From Aliivibrio fischeri (GTDB lineage Bacteria; Pseudomonadota; Gammaproteobacteria; Enterobacterales; Vibrionaceae): DNA of 64,000 bases. The position numbers and the translations under genes were made by a program. Position 1 is the first letter of the stretch. Each line of letters begins with the position of its first letter. The notes under the pieces were generated by a model. That model searched no databases. It was given only the letters and a program-made list of their open reading frames with translations, and was not told where the DNA came from. This document shows, one piece after another, positions 57,881 to 64,000 of the stretch. Location: the NCBI RefSeq assembly GCF_009727955.1, contig NZ_WOBR01000011.1, positions 1-64,000 on the forward strand, in the 5' to 3' direction.

Positions 57881-58885
57881 TTAGTTCTGTTTTAAGAACT
57901 CAATTAAGGTATCAATATTTTGTTTTGTGATGTCTTTATGAGTCACAAAGCGAATAGGGTTGCCAGCAGAAAGTAAAATATCCTGTTCAAGTGCTTTATC
58001 ACAAATGGTTTTGATATCTACTTTGTTGTCTAATTTAGCAAAAACAATATTAGTTTGAATATGCTCAACATTTACTGAAAATCCATTTACCGTATTTAAC
58101 TGTTCAGCTAAATATTTAGCATTGGCATGGTCCACGGCCAGTTGTGGCACTTGCTCGGTTAATGCGAGTTTTCCAGCAGCAGCAAGAATGCCCGTTTGAC
58201 GCATACCGCCCCCCAGCATCTTTCTAATACGGCGAGCTTTTTTGATGTATTCTTTTGTCCCAAGTAGCAAAGAGCCAATTGGTGCTGATAGGCCTTTTGA
58301 TAAACAAATCGTCATACTATCAAAATGTTGAGCAATCTCTTTTATATCAACATCTAACGCAACTGCGGCATTATAGACGCGAGCCCCATCTAAATGCAGA
58401 GCAAGTTGATGTTTGTTCACAAATTCTCGAGCTTGAGCTAGGTAGCTTAACGGAAGAACCTTGCCATTAATGGTGTTTTCTAAGCTCAATAGTTTGGTTC
58501 TGGCAAAATGGAAGTCATCCGCTTTTATTGCAGCAGCCAGTTTTTCAAAGCATAAAGTACCATCGGGATTATTTTCAATTGGCTGTGGTTGGATTGACCC
58601 TAATACCGCTGCGCCACCAGCTTCATATTTATAGTTATGGGCTTGTTGGCCACATAAATACTCATCGCCACGTTCACAGTGAGACATAAGCCCTAATAGG
58701 TTTGCTTGTGTTCCTGATGAAGTGAACATTGCCGCTTCAAAACCATGGCGCTCAGCAGCCCATTGTTCTAATTCGTTTGTGGTTGGATCATCTCCATAAA
58801 CATCATCACCAACCAGAGCATTAGCGATAGCTTCACGCATATTTGGTGTTGGGCGAGTAACCGTATCAGAGCGAAAATCAATCAT
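57881..58885 (-). CDS. ltaE: low-specificity L-threonine aldolase
   Basis: PLP enzyme splitting L-threonine and L-allo-threonine to glycine and acetaldehyde. 334 residues, the E. coli LtaE length. FRSDTVTRPTPNMREA, HLDGARVYNAA and the PLP lysine in CLSKGLSAPIGS are present, as is the GGGMRQTG stretch. Transcribed alone. Confidence 0.96.
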   Translation of the reverse strand: MIDFRSDTVTRPTPNMREAIANALVGDDVYGDDPTTNELEQWAAERHGFEAAMFTSSGTQANLLGLMSHCERGDEYLCGQQAHNYKYEAGGAAVLGSIQPQPIENNPDGTLCFEKLAAAIKADDFHFARTKLLSLENTINGKVLPLSYLAQAREFVNKHQLALHLDGARVYNAAVALDVDIKEIAQHFDSMTICLSKGLSAPIGSLLLGTKEYIKKARRIRKMLGGGMRQTGILAAAGKLALTEQVPQLAVDHANAKYLAEQLNTVNGFSVNVEHIQTNIVFAKLDNKVDIKTICDKALEQDILLSAGNPIRFVTHKDITKQNIDTLIEFLKQN

Positions 58886-59167
58886 GGTATATCCTTTACT
58901 GCACTTATTTTTATATAGATAGATAACCTAGCACACAGCTTGTATCCATGAAAACAATGTTATTTGGGTTTTACAAAAAAATAACGAGTATGGTGATTTA
59001 TATATTAAGAAGAGTGCAATTTATTACCTCTAAAGTAGAGGGATTCGACTAATTGATGAGTGTATATGGTTATTAATCAAACAATTGAGGCAATATGTAA
59101 CTATAACGACTCTGAAATTTACATTATACTCAAGAGAAAGCAGTTATCTTAAGTGTAAGGGAATGTA

Positions 59168-60817
59168 ATGCAAGGAACCTCAACGAGAACAAGCGCTGCA
59201 CGTGCGCTGCTATCTGAACGAATTCAAAAACTCACTACCGCATTATCTGATGGTGTGTATGAACGTGAAGATACAATGCGACTATGCTTACTTGCCGCTT
59301 TGTCTGGTGAAAGCGTATTTTTATTAGGTCCTCCTGGTATTGCAAAAAGCTTAATAGCAAAACGATTAATTAAAGCGTTTGATAACAGTCGTTATTTTGA
59401 ATATCTAATGACACGCTTTTCGACACCAGAAGAAGTGTTTGGTCCTCTCTCAATTCAAGAATTAAAAGATAACGGTAAATACGTTCGATTAACTCAAGGT
59501 TACTTACCTGATGCTCAAGTTGTTTTCTTAGATGAAATTTGGAAAGCCGGTCCAGCAATTCTTAATACATTGCTGACCGTTGTTAATGAAAAAACATTTA
59601 AAAACGGTAATGAAGTTTCTCCTGTCCCAATGCGACTTCTTATTTCGGCATCAAACGAATTACCCGATGAAGACAGCGGTTTAGATGCACTCTATGACCG
59701 AATGTTAGTACGCGTATTTGTTAACCGTATTCAAAATAAAAATAACTTTAAATCCATGTTGATGACAGGGACGATTCAAGAAACAGAAATCGATCCATCA
59801 TTAGTAGTAACGGACAGCGAGTACCATCAATGGCAAAAAGAACTGGATGGATTAACCTTATCCGATCAAGTTTTTGAAAAGCTATTTGAATTAAAGACTA
59901 TGCTTGAGCAAAACAATACGGCTTATGATGAAGATCTGTATGTATCTGATCGACGTTGGAAAAAATCCGTTAAATTATTAAAGGCATCCGCTTTCTTTAG
60001 TGGTCGTGATGAAATTAATCCGATGGATTTGTTATTACTTCAAGATTGCTTATGGACGACTCCTGAGAACAGAGAACAAGTACGTGAAAGTATTCGAGTC
60101 TTTGCATCAGAAAAAGCGTTTGATCAACAAGCGGTATTAATGAATATCGATATGATCTTAACGGATATGGCGGAAATGGAAGCGGAGATCTTGGCAAAGC
60201 ACAGTGTTGAGTTGCATATGGAAACGGCCGGTAACCGCTTAATGAAAAAAGAAAGCTATGAGTTCGATTTTCAAAAAGGCAAACGCTTTAGTGTTGGCAA
60301 CGCGCATCAATTAATAAAATTAGTGATGCTTCAATCTAATATGTCAGTATCCGAAGGTGAAAAAGGCGATAGCCGCTGGGTTTATGTTAACCCTGATGAC
60401 ATCGAAAAACAGATGAAAGAAGGTAAGGCATCGGTATATGGTTACGTAAACCAGAACCCAAGTCTGTGTATGCTTAATTTTGAATTAGATGCAGATTCCA
60501 GATTAGTAATCAAAGATATCGCAAATCGTTCTGTTCTTGTCGGTATGGTTGGTCATAATGATCCAACTGAAAGTCAATTTGATGCGTGGGCAGAGCAAGT
60601 TTCTGTAAATCAAAAGAAATTAGACGAAGCTGAACATCAATTACTAAAAAGTCGAACACAATTTCACGCAGCGCTACCACATAACTTTATTGAAGAAAGT
60701 TTGCCTTCAGTGATTGAAAACAGTCTACAGTTATTAACTCAGCGTATTGAGGGATGTAAAACTCAATTTAATAACTCTAGTCGACGAGTAATGAAATTTA
60801 GCGATTATTATTCTTAA
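59168..60817 (+). CDS. ravA: MoxR-family AAA+ ATPase RavA
   Basis: 549 residues. AAA+ core at the N-terminus with Walker A GPPGIAKS, FSTPEEVFGP, Walker B VVFLDEIWK and sensor ISASNELP. The C-terminal part corresponds to the LARA/triple-helical region of RavA and includes two coiled-coil stretches (about 480-540). RavA-ViaA in E. coli acts with inducible lysine decarboxylase and on respiratory complexes. Longer than E. coli RavA (498). Precedes viaA by 18 bases. Confidence 0.93.
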   Translation: MQGTSTRTSAARALLSERIQKLTTALSDGVYEREDTMRLCLLAALSGESVFLLGPPGIAKSLIAKRLIKAFDNSRYFEYLMTRFSTPEEVFGPLSIQELKDNGKYVRLTQGYLPDAQVVFLDEIWKAGPAILNTLLTVVNEKTFKNGNEVSPVPMRLLISASNELPDEDSGLDALYDRMLVRVFVNRIQNKNNFKSMLMTGTIQETEIDPSLVVTDSEYHQWQKELDGLTLSDQVFEKLFELKTMLEQNNTAYDEDLYVSDRRWKKSVKLLKASAFFSGRDEINPMDLLLLQDCLWTTPENREQVRESIRVFASEKAFDQQAVLMNIDMILTDMAEMEAEILAKHSVELHMETAGNRLMKKESYEFDFQKGKRFSVGNAHQLIKLVMLQSNMSVSEGEKGDSRWVYVNPDDIEKQMKEGKASVYGYVNQNPSLCMLNFELDADSRLVIKDIANRSVLVGMVGHNDPTESQFDAWAEQVSVNQKKLDEAEHQLLKSRTQFHAALPHNFIEESLPSVIENSLQLLTQRIEGCKTQFNNSSRRVMKFSDYYS

Positions 60818-60835
60818 TAAGTAATAGGGACAAAT

Positions 60836-62284
60836 ATGTTAGGTGCTGATGCCTTAAATTTGGTAATGATGGTAGCAGAATCAGGGATGATTGATTCATC
60901 GATCGCTGAGATCCTTTCACGTCCGCAATTTCTGACCGCTGCTAAATCAAACCCTAATATAAAACCAACCATTAAGAATCATATTTTGAAATGGCGTGGC
61001 AAAGTTAAGCATAAAATGACCAAAGTATGCGAAACAGAGCGTATTCAAGATGAACTGGCTTTATATCAGGATGTGATTCATTGGAGCGAGAACGAGTTTT
61101 ATCAACGCATTGATGAGATTGTATCTAAGCTCAAATGGCATTCTGCATTTTACGTTGAAGCAAAACAATTAGCTAATGATAACAAAGGGTTAATGAATCC
61201 AATGTTCCCTCGATTCTTTTGTGAACGTTGGTATCAAAGTTTATCGGATGCAATCAAAAAAGCGCAGTTAAGTGAATTAAAAGAAGATAAAGAAAAACTC
61301 CTTGCTGATTTGTATCAACGAATTGAAACATTAAAAACCATGGAGTCTGTTACTGCTGAAGGTGATGAAGCTCAAATCGGTAAACTGTGGGATATGGCAT
61401 CAGCAAAACTGACCAAATCTAATGTTGATATCATGAAACTACATGCACGATTTCTGAAGAAAAATAAAGGATTACAAGACATTGCTTCTAAGCTTGGACG
61501 TATGGCTAATGAAGCAGAACACCTTGATAAATCACAAGCAATGGCTGAAGAAGTCAAAGTGGTGGAAGAGAAGAGTGATTTTGTAACTGACGATATTGTT
61601 GGTGTTCATGAAGGTGACGATTTAAGTCGTCTACTTCCTAATGAAACCTTATTTTTATCGCATCCAGAACTTGAAGTTATTTTTTATCAGCACCTTATTG
61701 ATAAACGTTTAATGAACTATCGTATGCAGGGTGCTGATCGTAAGTTACGCAAAGTCACAACTCAATCGAGAGCTGCAAGTAATGCGCTTATTGAAAAAGG
61801 GCCGTTTGTTGTTTGTGTCGATGCATCAGGTTCTATGAGTGGATTCCCAGAGCAATGTGCAAAAGCGTTAGCTTATGGATTAATGCAGATCGCATTGGCA
61901 GAAGAGCGAGATTGTTATGTCATTCTGTTTTCGACTCAGCAAATCACATATGAATTAAGTAAACAGGATGGCTTGAAAGAAGTCGCTGATTTCTTATCGT
62001 ATAAATTTCATGGTGGTACAGATTTAGAGCCCGTGTTGGAAAAATCAATTCAAATGATGCATGGGGATAAATATAAAAACGCAGATTTAGTGGTATTGTC
62101 TGATTTTATTGCACCAACGCATTCAGAAAAAATAGATGCAATGGTAGGGGATTTGAAAAAACATCAGAACCGATTTCATGCGGTGTGTTTATCAAAATAT
62201 GGAAATCCAGCATTAATGGCGATGTTTGACCACACATGGGCATATCATCCATCAATGCTAGGGAGACTAACGCAAATTCGCTAA
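60836..62284 (+). CDS. viaA: VWA-domain protein ViaA
   Basis: 482 residues. The helical N-terminal part (about 1-290) is RavA-interacting in E. coli; the C-terminal von Willebrand A domain has an intact MIDAS motif DASGSMS and the later Thr/Asp positions (HGGTDLEP, VLSDFI). Ribosome-binding site AGGGA upstream. Its stop codon directly abuts the stop codon of the convergent DUF2960 gene with no base between. Confidence 0.93.
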   Translation: MLGADALNLVMMVAESGMIDSSIAEILSRPQFLTAAKSNPNIKPTIKNHILKWRGKVKHKMTKVCETERIQDELALYQDVIHWSENEFYQRIDEIVSKLKWHSAFYVEAKQLANDNKGLMNPMFPRFFCERWYQSLSDAIKKAQLSELKEDKEKLLADLYQRIETLKTMESVTAEGDEAQIGKLWDMASAKLTKSNVDIMKLHARFLKKNKGLQDIASKLGRMANEAEHLDKSQAMAEEVKVVEEKSDFVTDDIVGVHEGDDLSRLLPNETLFLSHPELEVIFYQHLIDKRLMNYRMQGADRKLRKVTTQSRAASNALIEKGPFVVCVDASGSMSGFPEQCAKALAYGLMQIALAEERDCYVILFSTQQITYELSKQDGLKEVADFLSYKFHGGTDLEPVLEKSIQMMHGDKYKNADLVVLSDFIAPTHSEKIDAMVGDLKKHQNRFHAVCLSKYGNPALMAMFDHTWAYHPSMLGRLTQIR

Positions 62285-62527
62285 TTAGTCTTCTTTCACG
62301 AAACGTACTTTTGAAAAGCCAAGCTTTGTAAAGTAGCTGTGACGGAAATCTTTAACCGCACCAGGATTATTTGAGGCCATTTCAACTTGCTTTAACATAG
62401 TATCGAAATCTGAGATATCAATACCTTCAGCAGCCGCTGCAGCTTCAAATGGGCCGTGAAATTCACGAAAAGAGAAAGGGATCTCTTTTGTTTCAGACTT
62501 GTAAGTATAACGAACGATACGAGCCAT
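62285..62527 (-). CDS. DUF2960 family protein
   Basis: 80-residue soluble protein, MARIVRYTYKSETKEIPFSFREFHGPFEAAAAAEGID..., which I recognise as the vibrio DUF2960 family of unknown function. Start at ATG 62527 is set by GGAG 7 bases upstream. It converges with viaA without any gap and lies 44 bases after the DUF3069 gene, from which a hairpin separates it. Confidence 0.8.
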   Translation of the reverse strand: MARIVRYTYKSETKEIPFSFREFHGPFEAAAAAEGIDISDFDTMLKQVEMASNNPGAVKDFRHSYFTKLGFSKVRFVKED

Positions 62528-62540
62528 TATTTCTCCGAAA

Positions 62541-62564
62541 ATGGATGGCGTTAACACCATCCAT
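62541..62564 (-). terminator. terminator between DUF3069 and DUF2960 genes
   Basis: ATGGATGG and CCATCCAT form an 8-base perfect stem with an 8-base loop, followed on the minus strand by TTTTC. It follows the DUF3069 stop by 7 bases and comes just before the DUF2960 ribosome-binding site. Confidence 0.65.
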
Positions 62565-62570
62565 TATTAA

Positions 62571-63008
62571 TTATTTTTTGAAGATTTCAGCAAGCTCACG
62601 CTTCATGATTGGGTCACGGCGAGCTTTTTTGATTTGCTTAACTAGATCTTTCACACAGTTATGTAAAACTTGATCAAGAAGTTGTGAACGGTATTCAGCT
62701 TGAGCATCTTCGTCCATGTTTTCTGGTAGGTCTAAGTTTTCGAACTCAGCCATGAAATCATAACCAGCGTAGCTTTGGCTTAGAGAAACTAATGCGTGGA
62801 ATTGCTCAAAGTTATCTAGAACTTTTTGAGCACTAGCTGGCATTGCATCCCAAGATTCACGAACGGCGATTTCAGCTACTTCGTGCACAGAAACAAGCAT
62901 GTGCCACATTTCTTCAGGAACGTTTTCAAATTCGATAACTTTTTTAAGTTCAGGAGAGATCGTTTCTAGATCGATAGCTTCTTTTTGTGTGTTTTCAACT
63001 TCAGACAT
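62571..63008 (-). CDS. DUF3069 family protein
   Basis: 145 residues, acidic and largely helical, cytoplasmic by lack of any signal. The segments WHMLVSVHEVAEIAVRESWD and YAGYDFMAEFENLDLPENM match the DUF3069 family as I recall it, which is confined mainly to vibrios and relatives. Function unknown. The ATG at 63008 is preceded by GAGAA. Confidence 0.75.
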   Translation of the reverse strand: MSEVENTQKEAIDLETISPELKKVIEFENVPEEMWHMLVSVHEVAEIAVRESWDAMPASAQKVLDNFEQFHALVSLSQSYAGYDFMAEFENLDLPENMDEDAQAEYRSQLLDQVLHNCVKDLVKQIKKARRDPIMKRELAEIFKK

Positions 63009-63216
63009 GGGAATTTCTCGTCATATAAAAGGGAAATGGTAACTAGACCATCAGAAATGTCAATTTTATTCATTCCTATAAGGGACATTTGATAAGAAAT
63101 CGTGGTTTTAATAAGCGAAAAGCAGGAATCAACATCACATTTATCACCGTTTTTCATTAAAGAAACGATTATAAACGTCGATATCAAGAGTAGGAATTAT
63201 ATTACTCGGATTGATC

Positions 63217-63843
63217 ATGCTAAGACTTTTACCATTATTTGCTTCATTACTATTTGTTGGGTGTGCACCACAAGGAAGTAGTTTATTAGATACCGCACCA
63301 AAGACGAAAGAAGATGCACCGTTCCCTGATTTTGAAAATCCTGAAACCGCACCTGTTGAAGAAGTGGAAACGTCAGAAATGACACGTGCATTGACTGGAC
63401 CTAATGGTGAGTTAAAAGACGATGACATGCGACAAGTCGCTCAACAATTAACGAATATGGGTATTCAATATCACAAAGTAGGTAATGACCAACTGGTGAT
63501 AAGCATTCAAGAAAAAGTGCATTTTTCTAGCGCTAAAGCGGAATTAACGCCTCTAGCACGCTCACTACTTAATAAATTAATTGTCGTTATGGCGAGTAAA
63601 CCAGAGTTAGCTCTAGTACTTGATGGGCATACTGATGTAACTGGTGATCCGATTAAGAATCAGAACTTATCTGAACAACGCTCTAACGAAGTACGTCGCT
63701 ATTTACTAGCGAATAAACTAAATGCGAGTCAATTATACTCTCGAGGTTTTGGTGAATATCTGCCGTTATGTGATAACGATACGATTCTAGGTCGCAAATG
63801 TAACCGAAGAGTGGAAATCACCATCTTAAAAATTCACTGGTAA
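63217..63843 (+). CDS. OmpA-family lipoprotein
   Basis: 208 residues from ATG 63217 (GGA 6 bases upstream). Lipobox LLFVGC gives a lipid anchor at about Cys16; then a proline/glutamate-rich linker and a C-terminal OmpA-like peptidoglycan-binding domain (about 100-205; FSSAKAELTP, LDGHTDVTGD, NLSEQRSNEVRRYL, CNRRVEI). It probably ties the outer membrane to peptidoglycan. Differs from Pal by its longer linker and lack of the tol context. Confidence 0.92.
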   Translation: MLRLLPLFASLLFVGCAPQGSSLLDTAPKTKEDAPFPDFENPETAPVEEVETSEMTRALTGPNGELKDDDMRQVAQQLTNMGIQYHKVGNDQLVISIQEKVHFSSAKAELTPLARSLLNKLIVVMASKPELALVLDGHTDVTGDPIKNQNLSEQRSNEVRRYLLANKLNASQLYSRGFGEYLPLCDNDTILGRKCNRRVEITILKIHW

Positions 63844-63851
63844 CAGTATAA

Positions 63852-63882
63852 AAAATGGCCCTCATTATTCGAGGGCCATTTT
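63852..63882. terminator. bidirectional terminator
   Basis: AAAATGGCCCTC pairs with GAGGGCCATTTT around a 7-base loop. It lies between the OmpA-like lipoprotein gene and the convergent partial gene at the right edge. Confidence 0.92.
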
Positions 63883-63897
63883 GTAGATATTTGTTAA

Positions 63898-64000
63898 TTA
63901 GTTAGCAGTAACAGGTTGTTCTACGTAAGCCTTTGTTCCCCACAATGGCACCGTTGATAAACTATGCTTAAAGCTGCCTTCTGTTTCTTTTGTTGTGTAT
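63898..64000 (-). CDS. C-terminal end of an unidentified protein (partial)
   Basis: On the minus strand an open frame runs in from the window edge and ends at a TAA (63898-63900), giving the last 33 residues, which end LWGTKAYVEQPVTAN. The terminator 63852-63882 just beyond fits a real gene end. Too little is visible to name it. Confidence 0.6.
   Translation of the reverse strand, partial: YTTKETEGSFKHSLSTVPLWGTKAYVEQPVTAN

Noticed and set aside
63144-63428. 94-residue minus-strand frame opposite the OmpA-like lipoprotein gene.
   Set aside because: Overlaps a gene with a clear lipobox and OmpA domain; low-complexity Ser-rich product with no start signal.

Overview
The window is a low-GC gammaproteobacterial chromosome segment. 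Gene content and order point to Vibrionaceae, most probably an Aliivibrio (fischeri/logei/salmonicida/wodanis group). Markers for this are the csiV-mfd-plzB-like block, DUF2960/DUF3069 proteins, a long RluA-type synthase pair, a FhuF-like ferric reductase, lolCDE and ravA-viaA. The species assignment is inference from recalled families; no search was run. No rRNA, tRNA, CRISPR array, transposase or phage gene was seen.

Layout. 1-2606: two tandem chemoreceptor genes with matching promoters; the first is cut by the window edge. 2790-9571: a DUF2164 protein, then the complete histidine-degradation operon hutIGUH and its repressor hutC, with HutC-type operators before hutI and hutC. 9714-20008: a methyltransferase, an FKBP isomerase, a DsbA-like lipoprotein, csiV, mfd, a PilZ-like protein and lolCDE. 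20175-23889: first copy of a three-gene cassette (three-zinc-ribbon TackOD1-like protein with a degenerate GGDEF domain, family 2 membrane glycosyltransferase, HlyD-like adaptor). 24027-27734: zwf-pgl-gnd. 27808-28473: a DedA protein.

28474-39915 is a visibly AT-rich block. It holds an outer-membrane barrel protein, a ToxR-like membrane regulator with an overlapping small membrane partner, an EAL-GGDEF protein, a membrane GGDEF protein, a second copy of the three-gene cassette, a 79-residue orphan and a chemoreceptor. 39974-64000 is mostly housekeeping: gltS, a rodA paralogue, two RluA-type synthases, an RRM protein, a porin, a ferric reductase, a LysR regulator with two DUF1254 proteins, anmK, nagZ, pykA, queE, mlc, ltaE, ravA-viaA, DUF2960, DUF3069, an OmpA-like lipoprotein and the tail of an unidentified gene.

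The most interesting system is the duplicated cassette at 20175-23889 and 34235-37949. Both copies of its first protein end in a GGDEF-like domain that has lost the GGDEF catalytic motif but keeps an RxxD inhibitory-site motif at the expected distance. This is the arrangement of c-di-GMP receptors such as PelD. The partners are a processive-type glycosyltransferase with D, DxD, ED and QxxRW motifs and a membrane-fusion-like protein. I infer a c-di-GMP-gated polysaccharide synthesis and export machine. The second copy directly follows enzymes predicted to make and break c-di-GMP and a ToxR-type signal-input pair.
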